In this document: positions 27,602 through 36,604 of the stretch, piece after piece
How the letters are laid out: each line of letters starts with the position of its first letter
Position numbering within the stretch: the first letter of the stretch is position 1
Source of the DNA: an uncultured Johnsonella sp.
GTDB lineage: Bacteria; Bacillota; Clostridia; Lachnospirales; Lachnospiraceae
Assembly: GCA_937927235.1 (NCBI GenBank)
Contig: CALBCM010000035.1
Span: forward strand, 1-64,000
DNA: 64,000 nucleotides
Reading direction: 5' to 3'
Notes under the pieces: generated by a model
Told to the model about the DNA's origin: nothing
Database searches by the model: none
Seen by the model: the letters and a program-made list of their open reading frames with translations, nothing else
Program-made: the position numbers and the translations under genes

Positions 27602-28600
27602 ATGATAGATAGAATCACATATATAGAAAGTAATCAGACCTATCCTTATAAAAATCTGGCGGTTGAGGAGCATCTGCTTCTTAATTGTGCCGAAAATCAG
27701 TGTATCCTTTATCTTTGGCAGAACAGAAACACCATTGTCATAGGCAGGAATCAAAATGCATGGAAGGAATGCCTTGTCAGCAAGCTGGAGGCGGACGGAG
27801 GCTTTATAGTGCGCAGGCTTTCAGGCGGAGGAGCGGTTTACCACGATTTAGGCAATCTGAATTTTACCTTTCTTGTAAATAAGGAAAATTATGATTTGAA
27901 TAAACAGCTTCAGGTAATAATAGAGGCTGTAGGAAAGTTCGGCATCAAAGCGGAAAGGTCTGGTCGCAACGACATTCTTATAGAGGGCAGAAAGTTTTCA
28001 GGAAATGCATTTTATGAAACCGGCTCACAGTGCTATCATCACGGTACTATAATGCTTAATGTAAATATTGAGGAGCTTTCAAAATATCTTACAGTTTCGA
28101 AGGAAAAGCTTCAGTCGAAGGGAGTAGATTCGGTCAAATCAAGAGTTGCCAATCTCACTGATTTTAAAAAGGAAATAGACATTGAAATGCTTAAAAGAAA
28201 TCTTTTTGAGGCATTTCAAGAAGTGTACGGCTTAAAAGCCGAGATAATAAAATTTGAAGAGCTTGATCAGGAAGATATTGAAAAACGTACAGCATATTTT
28301 GCTTCGTGGAATGTAATATTCGGTAAAAGAATAGATTTTCAGTATGAAATCTCCAAGCGCTTTGAATGGGGGCAAATTCTCATACAGTTCGGGATTGATT
28401 GCGGTATTATAAAAGATGTCGCAGTATTTTCAGATGCGATGAAGACTGACTTTATACCTGAACTTGAAGAGTGCCTTAAGGGCTGTAAATATAGCAGAAA
28501 TGAACTTTGTAAATCTCTTGAAGCGGCGGCTTTAACTGAGGATTTTGACGGAGCTATGAAAAAGGATGTAATTTCGTGGCTGCAGGAAGTTGATTTATAA
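27602..28600 (+). CDS. lplA: Lipoate-protein ligase A
   Basis: This 332-aa enzyme attaches free lipoate to carrier lysines such as that of GcvH. It shows the BPL/LplA catalytic segment RRLSGGGAVYHDLGNLNFTF, plus GRNDILIEGRKFSGNA with the conserved lysine, and a C-terminal accessory domain of about 90 residues. I choose the ATG at 27602 (MIDRITYIES) because family members start there and GGAG lies 11 bases upstream. Its place between gcvPB and lpd ties it to lipoylation of GcvH. Confidence 0.92.
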   Translation: MIDRITYIESNQTYPYKNLAVEEHLLLNCAENQCILYLWQNRNTIVIGRNQNAWKECLVSKLEADGGFIVRRLSGGGAVYHDLGNLNFTFLVNKENYDLNKQLQVIIEAVGKFGIKAERSGRNDILIEGRKFSGNAFYETGSQCYHHGTIMLNVNIEELSKYLTVSKEKLQSKGVDSVKSRVANLTDFKKEIDIEMLKRNLFEAFQEVYGLKAEIIKFEELDQEDIEKRTAYFASWNVIFGKRIDFQYEISKRFEWGQILIQFGIDCGIIKDVAVFSDAMKTDFIPELEECLKGCKYSRNELCKSLEAAALTEDFDGAMKKDVISWLQEVDL

Positions 28601-28647
28601 GGTTGTATTTAAATAAAATATAATTGATTATAAGGAGAAGCAGGCTT

Positions 28648-30051
28648 ATGGAGAATAATTTTGACGTAATAGTCGTGGGTGCAGGTCCCGGAGGCTATGT
28701 AGCCGCATTAAAAGCTGCAAAGCTCGGTCTTAAGACGGCTGTTATGGAAGAAAGAAGGGTTGGAGGAACCTGCCTTAACAGAGGCTGCATTCCAGCAAAG
28801 GCGATGATTCATGCCTCATCTCTTTACAGAGAAATTAAAGAAGCTGAAGTCTATGGAATTTCTGTCACGGGCGTAAGCTATGACTATGGAAGAATACTTG
28901 CTTATAAGCAGGATGTAATTGATAAGCTTTGTCAAGGTGTTGAGCATCTTTTTAAGACTAATTCAGTGACTTATATCAACTCAAAGGGAGTTCTTGAAAA
29001 GGACGGCAGCATAACTGTTGCAGACGGAGAGAATAAGGGAAGCTATAAAGCTAAGAGTGTTATTCTGGCTACAGGCTCCAAGCCCTCTCTTATCCCTATA
29101 CCGGGACTGGACAGTAAGGGTGTGCTTACAAGTGACGAGCTTTTTCAGCTTGAAGAGGTTCCCGAGAGCCTTGCTATAATAGGCGGAGGAGTAATAGGGG
29201 TTGAATTTGCTTCTGTATTTGCGGCACTTGGGGCTAAGGTAACTATACTTGAGGCACTTCCGAATGTAGTTGCAAATATGGATAAGGATATTTCACAAAA
29301 CCTTAAGCTGATACTTAAGAAAAGAGGGATTGACATACATACTTCAGTTTCAGTCAGCAAGGTGGAAAAAGAGGGAGAAAGCCTTGTCTGCACCTATGTC
29401 GAAAAGGAAAAAGAGCTTAAAATCCAATCGCAGTATGTGCTTTGTGCAGTAGGCAGAGTGCCAAATATCGACGGCTTGTTTGGAGAGGGCGTGGCACTTG
29501 AAATGGAGCGCGGTCGTGTAGTGGTTGACGAGCATTTTAAAACCTCGATGGATGGTGTTTATGCAATAGGCGACCTGATAAAAGGAATGCAGCTTGCTCA
29601 CTTGGCAAGTGCACAAGGCATCTGTCTTGTAGAGGAGCTGGCAAATCATACCAGAAGCATAGATTTAAACATAGTGCCGGGCTGTGTATACACCGAGCCT
29701 GAGATAGCCTCCGTGGGTATTACCGAGGCAGAGGCTAAAGAAAAGGGAATTGAGATAAATACCGGTAAGTTTATGATGAGTGCAAACGGTAAATCCCTTA
29801 TTTCAAAGGAAGAACGCGGCTTTGTGAAAATAGTTGCAGATAAGCAGAGCAAGGTAGTACTTGGGGCACAGATGATGTGCGCAAGGGCTACAGATATGAT
29901 AGGAGAGTTCGGAACGGCAGTTGCAAACAGACTTACCGTTGAGCAGCTTTTAAAGGCTATGAGGGCTCATCCTACCTATAATGAGGCTGTGGGTGAAGCA
30001 CTTGAGGATGTATTTGGAGAGGCAATACATTCAGTGCCAAAAAAGAAATAA
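28648..30051 (+). CDS. lpdA: Dihydrolipoyl dehydrogenase (glycine cleavage L protein)
   Basis: This 467-aa flavoprotein reoxidises dihydrolipoyl-GcvH with NAD+. It shows the FAD motif VVGAGPGGYVAA (residues 9-20), the redox-active pair C42 and C47 in GGTCLNRGCIP, a second GGGVIGVEFAS nucleotide motif, YAIGDL, and the C-terminal His-Glu pair in AHPTYNEAVGE. I choose the ATG at 28648 because AAGGAG lies upstream of it. It completes the four-protein glycine cleavage system in this operon. Confidence 0.95.
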   Translation: MENNFDVIVVGAGPGGYVAALKAAKLGLKTAVMEERRVGGTCLNRGCIPAKAMIHASSLYREIKEAEVYGISVTGVSYDYGRILAYKQDVIDKLCQGVEHLFKTNSVTYINSKGVLEKDGSITVADGENKGSYKAKSVILATGSKPSLIPIPGLDSKGVLTSDELFQLEEVPESLAIIGGGVIGVEFASVFAALGAKVTILEALPNVVANMDKDISQNLKLILKKRGIDIHTSVSVSKVEKEGESLVCTYVEKEKELKIQSQYVLCAVGRVPNIDGLFGEGVALEMERGRVVVDEHFKTSMDGVYAIGDLIKGMQLAHLASAQGICLVEELANHTRSIDLNIVPGCVYTEPEIASVGITEAEAKEKGIEINTGKFMMSANGKSLISKEERGFVKIVADKQSKVVLGAQMMCARATDMIGEFGTAVANRLTVEQLLKAMRAHPTYNEAVGEALEDVFGEAIHSVPKKK

Positions 30052-30097
30052 TAAAAAATGAAAGGGTATCTCTAAGGGAGGTATGAGGTGAACAGAG

Positions 30098-31777
30098 ATG
30101 GGATTTAAAAGTGATATTGAAATAGCCCAGGAAGCAAAGGTTAAGTCAATTAATGAGATTGCCGGCTATGTGGGAATTCCTGATAAATACGTAGAAAACT
30201 ACGGAAAATATAAGGCAAAGATAGACTATCGTTATTATAAGGATGAGCTTGTTAAAAAGCCGGATGCAAAGCTTATTCTGGTGACGGCAATTAATCCGAC
30301 TCCGGCAGGAGAGGGAAAGACTACCACTACGATAGGGCTTGCAGATGCATTGAACCTCCTTGGCAAGAAGACAATGGTTGCAATCAGAGAACCATCACTC
30401 GGACCGGTATTTGGTGTAAAGGGCGGAGCAGCAGGCGGCGGATATGCACAGGTAGTTCCTATGGAAGACATCAACCTTCATTTTACAGGCGACCTTCATG
30501 CTATCAGTGCAGCAAATAACCTGATAGCCGCACTTCTTGACAATCATATTCAACAGGGCAATAAGCTCGATGTAGACCTTAAAAGAATTACCTGGAGAAG
30601 ATGTATAGATATGAATGACCGTCAGCTTCGCCGTATTGTTGACGGACTTGGAGAAAAGCCTGACGGCGTTACAAGACAGGACGGCTTTGATATAACTGCC
30701 GCATCAGAGGTAATGGCTGCATTCTGCCTTGCAAATGATATAAGCGACCTTAAAGCAAAAATCGCAAACATCATAGTAGCCTATTCAAGAAGCGGAGAGC
30801 CTGTAAGAGCAGGTGATTTGAATGCACAGGGAGCAGTTGCCGCACTGCTTAAGGATACTCTCAAGCCGAACCTTGTTCAGACTCTTGAGGGAACACCAGC
30901 ATTTATACACGGCGGACCGTTTGCCAATATAGCACACGGCTGCAACAGTGTTATAGCTACAAAAATGGGAATGAAGCTTGCAGACTATATGATTACAGAA
31001 GCAGGCTTCGGTGCTGACCTCGGTGCAGAGAAGTTTATAGACATCAAATGCCGCATGTCGGGACTTCGTCCAAACGCAGTAGTTCTGGTAGCTACAATAA
31101 GAGCATTGAAATATAACGGCGGAATTGCAAAAGAAGAGCTTCAGGCAGAAAATCTTGAAGCACTTGAAAAGGGACTTCCAAACCTCTTAAAGCATATTGA
31201 AAATATTACAAAGGTATATAAGCTTCCGGCTGTTGTGGCAATTAATAAGTTCCCGACAGATACAGAGGCAGAGGTTGAGCTTGTAAGAAAGAAATGCAAA
31301 GAGTACGGAGTAAATGTAGCACTTTCAGATGTGTGGGCTAAAGGAGGCGAAGGCGGCAAGGAGCTTGCACAGGAGGTTATAGAGCTTGCTAAGGGCGAAA
31401 GCACTATGGAGTACGTATATGATGTAAATGCTCCTATTAAAGAGAAGATAGAAGCTATTGCAAAGAAAGTATATGGCGCTGACGGCGTTGATTTTTCAGC
31501 AAAGGCGAGCAAGGAAATTAAGAATCTTGAAGCTATAGGACTTGGCAATGTGCCTATCTGTATAGCTAAAAACCAGTATTCACTCACTGATGATGCCAAG
31601 GTTCTTGGAAGACCTACAGGATTTAAGATTTCTATAAGGGATGTTACACCTTCAGCAGGAGCAGGCTTTGTAGTTGCACTTACCGGTGATATTATGAAGA
31701 TGCCGGGACTTCCTAAGGTACCGGCTGCTGAAAAGATTGATGTTAATGATGACGGTGTAATCTCAGGATTATTCTAA
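30098..31777 (+). CDS. fhs: Formate-tetrahydrofolate ligase
   Basis: This 559-aa enzyme interconverts formate, ATP and THF with 10-formyl-THF. It begins [17 protein letters not shown] and has the nucleotide-binding [36 protein letters not shown] and FTGDLHAI motifs typical of the family. GGAGG-type sites lie before the ATG. Next to glycine cleavage and FchA/FolD it can run toward formate with ATP gain, or supply formyl-THF for biosynthesis; sequence cannot tell which dominates. Confidence 0.97.
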   Translation: MGFKSDIEIAQEAKVKSINEIAGYVGIPDKYVENYGKYKAKIDYRYYKDELVKKPDAKLILVTAINPTPAGEGKTTTTIGLADALNLLGKKTMVAIREPSLGPVFGVKGGAAGGGYAQVVPMEDINLHFTGDLHAISAANNLIAALLDNHIQQGNKLDVDLKRITWRRCIDMNDRQLRRIVDGLGEKPDGVTRQDGFDITAASEVMAAFCLANDISDLKAKIANIIVAYSRSGEPVRAGDLNAQGAVAALLKDTLKPNLVQTLEGTPAFIHGGPFANIAHGCNSVIATKMGMKLADYMITEAGFGADLGAEKFIDIKCRMSGLRPNAVVLVATIRALKYNGGIAKEELQAENLEALEKGLPNLLKHIENITKVYKLPAVVAINKFPTDTEAEVELVRKKCKEYGVNVALSDVWAKGGEGGKELAQEVIELAKGESTMEYVYDVNAPIKEKIEAIAKKVYGADGVDFSAKASKEIKNLEAIGLGNVPICIAKNQYSLTDDAKVLGRPTGFKISIRDVTPSAGAGFVVALTGDIMKMPGLPKVPAAEKIDVNDDGVISGLF

Positions 31778-31809
31778 ATATTAAATAATTAATATGAGGG
31801 CAATTTTAT

Positions 31810-32442
31810 ATGATGCTTGAAAAGAAAACTACTGAATTTCTGGAAGCCCTGTCCTCCTCCCAGCCGGTGCCGGGAGGAGGCGGTGCCTGTGCGGCAGTAG
31901 GAGCTTTTGCCTGTGCACTTGGAATGATGGTGGCGAATCTCACTGTAGGCAAAAAGAAGTATGCCGAGGTGGAAGAAGAAGTTAAAGCAGCAAGAGAAAG
32001 CTTAAAATCTCTTATGCAGGATATGATAAAGCTTACTGATGATGATGCTGAGGTGTTTGAGCCGCTGTCAAAGGCATACGGACTTCCAAAGGATACTAAG
32101 GAGCAGCAGGAGCATAAGGAAAAGGTGCTCGAGGAGGCTCTTTACAAGGCAAGCCTGGTTCCCATGAATATAATGGAAACTACACTTAAGGCTATGAAGC
32201 TTCTTGATATAATGGGACAAAAGGGCAGTGCCTTAGTCATAAGCGATGTCGGTGTAGGCATAGTGTTTGCACAGGCGGCACTTGAGGGAGCTTCATTAAA
32301 TATCTTTATAAATACTAAGCTCATGAAGGATGAAGCACATAAAAAGGAGCTTAATGACAGGACTGATGCCATATTAAAAGAAGGCAGCCAGATTAGAGAA
32401 AAGGTATTTGCTGCTGTGATGCAGAAAATAAGACCGTCTTAG
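31810..32442 (+). CDS. fchA: Methenyl-THF cyclohydrolase / formimino-THF cyclodeaminase
   Basis: This 210-aa protein belongs to the FTCD C-terminal/FchA family, recognisable by SSQPVPGGGGACAAVGAFACALG near residue 18 (given in parts) and an all-helical remainder. FchA converts 5,10-methenyl-THF with 10-formyl-THF, or removes ammonia from formimino-THF in purine and glycine fermenters. Since FolD downstream usually has its own cyclohydrolase, the extra FchA hints at formimino-THF metabolism or higher flux. Its stop overlaps the ribosome site of folD. Confidence 0.9.
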   Translation: MMLEKKTTEFLEALSSSQPVPGGGGACAAVGAFACALGMMVANLTVGKKKYAEVEEEVKAARESLKSLMQDMIKLTDDDAEVFEPLSKAYGLPKDTKEQQEHKEKVLEEALYKASLVPMNIMETTLKAMKLLDIMGQKGSALVISDVGVGIVFAQAALEGASLNIFINTKLMKDEAHKKELNDRTDAILKEGSQIREKVFAAVMQKIRPS

Positions 32443-32450
32443 GAGGTAGG

Positions 32451-33302
32451 ATGTCAACAGTTATGAAAGGCTCCGAAGTAGCTGCGGCTATGAAGGAGGA
32501 AATGGTAAAAAAGGTTTCAGAGCTTAAGGCAGGAGGAGTTTCTCCAAAGCTTGCTATATTGAGAGTGGGAAGCAGAGCAGATGATTTAGCCTATGAAAAG
32601 GGTGCAGTTAAGAAAATGGCTGACATAGGTATAGAATGCGAAGTGCATGAGCTTGCTCAGGATGTTTCGCAGCAGGATTTTGAAGCTGAATTCAATAAAA
32701 TAAATTCAGACAAAAAAGTACATGGAATTTTGATGTTCAGACCTCTGCCGAAGCATCTTGACGAAGGTGCTGTGCTTTCAGTGATCAGCCCTGAAAAAGA
32801 TTCTGACTGCATGTGCGATGTTAATATAGCGAAGGTATTCTCCGGAGATTTAAGTGGATACCCTCCATGTACAGCTCAGGCAGTGATTGAAATGCTTGAT
32901 TATTATAAAATTGAGCTTACAGGCAAAAGAGTTACTCTTGTGGGAAGAAGTATGGTGGTGGGAAAGCCGCTTGCCATGCTTTTACTAAAGCGTAATGCCA
33001 CAGTGACCATGTGTCATACAAGAACCAAAGACCTCGCAGGAACCTGCCGCAGTGCCGAAATTTTAATTGCTGCCGCCGGAAAGGCAAGAATGGTTACTGC
33101 CGATATGGTTTCAGAAGGAGCGATTGTAGTCGATGTCGGCATTAATGTAGACGAGAATGGAGTTCTCTGCGGAGATGTTGACTATGACGAGGTGGAGAAA
33201 AAGGCTTTATATATAAGTCCTGTACCCAGAGGAGTTGGAAGCATAACTACTTCAGTGCTTGCAAAGCACGTTTTAAGAGGAGCGGGAGCAAAATTTAATT
33301 AA
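32451..33302 (+). CDS. folD: Bifunctional methylene-THF dehydrogenase / methenyl-THF cyclohydrolase
   Basis: This 283-aa protein has the FolD folate site (DLAYEKGAVKKMADIGIE region, in which the usual YxxxK is YEKGA-K) and the Rossmann motif VTLVGRSMVVGKPLAMLLL followed by ATVTMCHTRT. It oxidises methylene-THF from glycine cleavage to methenyl/formyl-THF. A GGAGG site begins at the fchA stop and the ATG follows after 4 bases. A terminator follows, closing the one-carbon island. Confidence 0.94.
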   Translation: MSTVMKGSEVAAAMKEEMVKKVSELKAGGVSPKLAILRVGSRADDLAYEKGAVKKMADIGIECEVHELAQDVSQQDFEAEFNKINSDKKVHGILMFRPLPKHLDEGAVLSVISPEKDSDCMCDVNIAKVFSGDLSGYPPCTAQAVIEMLDYYKIELTGKRVTLVGRSMVVGKPLAMLLLKRNATVTMCHTRTKDLAGTCRSAEILIAAAGKARMVTADMVSEGAIVVDVGINVDENGVLCGDVDYDEVEKKALYISPVPRGVGSITTSVLAKHVLRGAGAKFN

Positions 33303-33311
33303 TATTTTTAA

Positions 33312-33351
33312 AATGCAGTGGCGGGAGTAAAATTCTGCTGCTGTATTTTTG
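33312..33351 (+). terminator. Probable terminator after folD
   Basis: At the RNA level ATGCAGTGGCGGGA can pair with TCTGCTGCTGTAT over about 13 bases using several G-U pairs, followed by TTTTTGTG. The many wobble pairs make it less certain than the others. Confidence 0.6.
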
Positions 33352-33392
33352 TGTCTCACTATAATATTGACAAATGTGCCTGCATAAAATAT

Positions 33393-33400
33393 GCTATAAT
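33393..33400 (+). promoter_or_regulatory. Extended -10 promoter element upstream of prmA
   Basis: TGCTATAAT (33392-33400) matches an extended -10. A TTGACA lies at 33367, but 22 bases away, too far for a standard -35, so the promoter probably relies on the TGN extension. It would drive prmA and the following RNA-modification genes. Confidence 0.5.
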
Positions 33401-33447
33401 ACATAAGAATAGCCCCTAAAATATTCAGCACCGAAAGGTTTAAATTT

Positions 33448-34485
33448 ATGAAATGGAAAAAATACACTATAATGACCAGAACAGATGCAGTTGATATGAT
33501 AAGTGCGGTTTTAAATGATATAGGTATAGAAGGGATTGAGATAGAAGACTTTGTTCCGCTTACAGAAGATGAAACCAGCGGAATGTTTATAGATATACTT
33601 CCCAAGCTCCCGGAGGATGAGGGAAAAGCTAAGGTCAGCTTTTACCTCGAATTTAAAGAGGATAAGAGTAATGAGGCTATATTGCAGCAGGTGAATGAAG
33701 AGCTTATGGAGCTTAATGTATTCAGCGATATTGGTTCCTGTATAATTATAGAGGATGAAACCGAAGATAAAGACTGGCTGAATAACTGGAAGCAGTTTTT
33801 TAAGCCTTTTAAGGTAGAAGATATACTTATTAAACCCACTTGGGAAAAAATTCCTAAAGATATGCAATATACAGCTATGGTTGAAATAGACCCCGGAACT
33901 GCATTTGGTACAGGCTCACATGAAACTACCAAGCTTTGTATCAAGCTTTTAAGAAAATATATAAGCGGAATTAAAAATAAAGAGCTTAAGCAAGGCAAGG
34001 GAAAAAATACCTTATTAAAAGAGAGAGAAAAAGCTCTTGAAATCCTTGATGTAGGAACGGGCAGCGGCATCCTTGGAATTATTGCACTAAAGCTTGGTGC
34101 GGCTAAGGTCTGTGCTGTAGACATAGATAAAAATGTAGAAGACTGCGTTAAAGAAAATATGGCAGCAAATGGCATTGCCGCCTCAAGGATGAAATTTATA
34201 TGCGGGAATCTGCTGGAAGACAGGGAGCTTCAAAGGGAAGTCGGAGAAAACAGGTATGATATAGCGGTAGCAAATATTCTTGCACCGGTAATAGTGCTTT
34301 TGCAGAAAGAAATTACAAGACATTTAAAGGACGGAGCGATATTTATTGCTTCGGGAATTATTGATACAAAAGCAGAGGAGGTAAGACTGGCAGTAGAGAA
34401 AAATCCTTATCTGGAGCTTATAGAGGTATTAAGTGACGGAGAATGGGTGGCAGTTTGTGCAAGAAGAACTCAAAGGCTGAAATAA
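33448..34485 (+). CDS. prmA: Ribosomal protein L11 methyltransferase
   Basis: This 345-aa methyltransferase trimethylates L11. It has an N-terminal substrate-recognition domain (about 1-95), the conserved DPGTAFGTGSHETTKLC near residue 150, and the SAM motif ILDVGTGSGILGI near 210. An insertion of about 25 Lys-rich residues (ELKQGKGKN region) separates these and makes it longer than the usual 310 aa. AAAGG lies before the ATG. It heads a group with rsmE, as in many Bacillota. Confidence 0.94.
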   Translation: MKWKKYTIMTRTDAVDMISAVLNDIGIEGIEIEDFVPLTEDETSGMFIDILPKLPEDEGKAKVSFYLEFKEDKSNEAILQQVNEELMELNVFSDIGSCIIIEDETEDKDWLNNWKQFFKPFKVEDILIKPTWEKIPKDMQYTAMVEIDPGTAFGTGSHETTKLCIKLLRKYISGIKNKELKQGKGKNTLLKEREKALEILDVGTGSGILGIIALKLGAAKVCAVDIDKNVEDCVKENMAANGIAASRMKFICGNLLEDRELQREVGENRYDIAVANILAPVIVLLQKEITRHLKDGAIFIASGIIDTKAEEVRLAVEKNPYLELIEVLSDGEWVAVCARRTQRLK

Positions 34486-34518
34486 TAATGCCAATAAGTA
34501 ATCTTAAATGAGACAAAC

Positions 34519-34549
34519 AATAAAGCGGATTGCAGCTATCCGCTTTATT
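34519..34549 (+). repeat. Hairpin between prmA and rsmE
   Basis: AATAAAGCGGAT and ATCCGCTTTATT are perfect 12-base arms around a 7-base loop. Only TTATT follows, so it could be a weak terminator or an attenuator; it also argues against the rsmE frame starting upstream at 34508. Confidence 0.65.
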
Positions 34550-34567
34550 CTACTGTATAAAATTTTT

Positions 34568-35305
34568 ATGCAGCATTTTTTTATAAATCCGGAAGACATC
34601 AGGGAAAATAAAGTGGTAATAAAAGGCGGGGATGCAAGACATATTTCAAAGGTCCTGCGTATGAAAGAGGGAGAAAGGCTGCTTGTCAGTACAGGGAATG
34701 ACTGGGATTATCTATGCAGCATAGAGAGAGTGGAAAAGGACTGCATCTATCTGGAAATCAAAGAGGAAAATAACGACGTGAGGGAGCTTAATAACAGGAT
34801 AGTGCTGTTTCAGGCACTCCCGAAGTCTGATAAAATGGAGCTTATAATACAAAAAGCGGTAGAGCTTGGCGTAAGTGAGATAGTGCCTGTTATTACAAAT
34901 AGAGTAGTTGTAAGGCTTGATGCCAAAAAAACTGCATTAAAGCTTCAAAGATGGAACACAATAGCAAAAAGTGCTGCTCAGCAATCTAAAAGAAAGATTA
35001 TACCCAGGGTAGCCAAGCCTCTTGATTTTAAAAGGCTTCTTGAGTATACTAAAGGCTTTAAACATAAGCTGATACCCTATGAGCTTGAAAAAGAGCAGGG
35101 AAGGCTTAAGGGTTTTTTAGAAAAACTGCTGCCGGGAGAAGACATTGCCATCTGCATAGGTCCTGAGGGCGGCTTTGAAGAAAATGAAATTAAAGAGGCG
35201 GTTTCTGAAGGCTTTACTTCCGTAATGCTTGGCAGGCGCATACTGAGGACTGAAACTGCCGGCTTTGCAATACTTTCGGCTTTAATGCTTTATTTGGACA
35301 GCTAA
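34568..35305 (+). CDS. rsmE: 16S rRNA (uracil(1498)-N3)-methyltransferase
   Basis: This 245-aa SPOUT methyltransferase has an N-terminal PUA-like domain (DARHISKVLRMKEGE) and the C-terminal knot with ICIGPEGGFEENEI and LGRRILRTETA, the family signatures. I start at 34568 (MQHFFINPEDI), the usual N-terminus; no clear ribosome site is present, and an upstream ATG at 34508 would read through a 12-bp hairpin. It modifies U1498 in the decoding centre region of 16S rRNA. Confidence 0.92.
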   Translation: MQHFFINPEDIRENKVVIKGGDARHISKVLRMKEGERLLVSTGNDWDYLCSIERVEKDCIYLEIKEENNDVRELNNRIVLFQALPKSDKMELIIQKAVELGVSEIVPVITNRVVVRLDAKKTALKLQRWNTIAKSAAQQSKRKIIPRVAKPLDFKRLLEYTKGFKHKLIPYELEKEQGRLKGFLEKLLPGEDIAICIGPEGGFEENEIKEAVSEGFTSVMLGRRILRTETAGFAILSALMLYLDS

Positions 35306-35340
35306 AATTTTAACAATAAAAAATATAAGGGAATTAGATT

Positions 35341-36489
35341 ATGAGAGTTTATTTTGATAATGCGGCTTCAACCAAGGTCAGCCCCTCGGTAATAGAGGTG
35401 ATGAAAAAAACTATGGAAGAAGATTATGCCAATCCCTCAGCCAGGCATGTAATGGGTGTGGAGGCTGAAAATTATTATAAGGAGGCGGCACAGGCGGTGT
35501 CAAAAACCTTAAAGGTAAATCCTAAAGAAATAGTATTTACCTCAGGCGGCACGGAGTCAAACAATATGGCTCTTATAGGGGCTGCCAGAGCCTATCAAAG
35601 GTCAGGAAGGCATATTATAAGCACCTCAATAGAGCACCCAGCTGTTTATGAGCCGCTTGCCTATTTAAAAGAAGAGGGTTTTGAAATCAGTATACTGCCG
35701 GCGGACAGCTTGGGTCACATCAGTCTTGAGGAGCTGAAAAACACCATAAGAAAAGACACTGTTCTGATTTCTGCAATGCTTGTAAATAATGAAATGGGAG
35801 CGGTGGAGCCTGTTGATGAGATTGCAGCACTTATAAAAAGCATAAACCCTCAGATTATATTCCATGTTGATGCAATACAGGCGTATGGAAAATATAGGAT
35901 ATATCCTAAAAAATCGGGGATTGACCTGTTAAGCGTAAGCGGGCATAAGCTTCATGCTCCAAAAGGAGTAGGATTTTTATATGTAAATGAAAAAATAAAA
36001 ATAAAGCCTGTAGTGTTTGGAGGAGGTCAGCAAAGGGGGTTGAGAAGCGGAACTCTTAATATACCGGGCATCGCAGGTATGGGAAAGGCTGCTTCTGAAG
36101 CTTATGAGAATTTTGACAATAAGGTAAAAAAAGTTGCAGAGATTAAGGACCATATCATAAGCGGGCTTGAAAATACAGAGGGAGTAAGCATTAATTCTCA
36201 GAGGGGACTGTTAAGTGCTCCTCACGTGCTCAGCGTAACTGTAAAGGGTATAAGAGGCGAGGTGCTTTTGCATGCGCTTGAAGCCGAGGGCATCTATGTC
36301 GCAAGCGGCTCAGCCTGTTCTTCAAACCACCCGGGGATATCAGGTACCTTAAAAGGCATAGGGCTTACTGATGAAGCGGCTGCTTCAACTATAAGGCTGT
36401 CATTTTCTGAATATAATACAATGCATGAGGCGGATTATTTTTTAGAAAGGCTTAATGAAATGCTTCCGGTGCTTAGAAGATTCAAGTAG
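35341..36489 (+). CDS. Cysteine desulfurase (NifS/NifZ-like), partner of ThiI
   Basis: This 382-aa PLP enzyme takes sulfur from cysteine. It has the PLP lysine K203 in SVSGHKLHAPKG, the SGGTESNN phosphate loop (68-75) and the persulfide cysteine C326 in ASGSACSS. The next gene on the same strand is thiI. In Bacillus the adjacent NifZ supplies sulfur to ThiI for 4-thiouridine in tRNA, so that role is likely here; no Fe-S scaffold gene is nearby. Confidence 0.92.
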   Translation: MRVYFDNAASTKVSPSVIEVMKKTMEEDYANPSARHVMGVEAENYYKEAAQAVSKTLKVNPKEIVFTSGGTESNNMALIGAARAYQRSGRHIISTSIEHPAVYEPLAYLKEEGFEISILPADSLGHISLEELKNTIRKDTVLISAMLVNNEMGAVEPVDEIAALIKSINPQIIFHVDAIQAYGKYRIYPKKSGIDLLSVSGHKLHAPKGVGFLYVNEKIKIKPVVFGGGQQRGLRSGTLNIPGIAGMGKAASEAYENFDNKVKKVAEIKDHIISGLENTEGVSINSQRGLLSAPHVLSVTVKGIRGEVLLHALEAEGIYVASGSACSSNHPGISGTLKGIGLTDEAAASTIRLSFSEYNTMHEADYFLERLNEMLPVLRRFK

Positions 36490-36604
36490 TTATATCTATA
36501 TAAGAAAGCGGCGAAGCGGATTGAGAAGGTCTGTGCTGTTTATGTGTAAGAAAAATTGCTCACTTGTCTGTCACAAGAGTGCTGCAAAAGAAAGGCTGTA
36601 ATTT

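Noticed and set aside
33367..33372. TTGACA as the -35 of the prmA promoter
   Set aside because: The distance to TATAAT is 22 bases, outside the usual 16-18; an extended -10 is more likely.
34508..34567. Upstream in-frame ATG for rsmE
   Set aside because: It would translate a 12-bp hairpin, has no ribosome site, and adds residues not found in the family.
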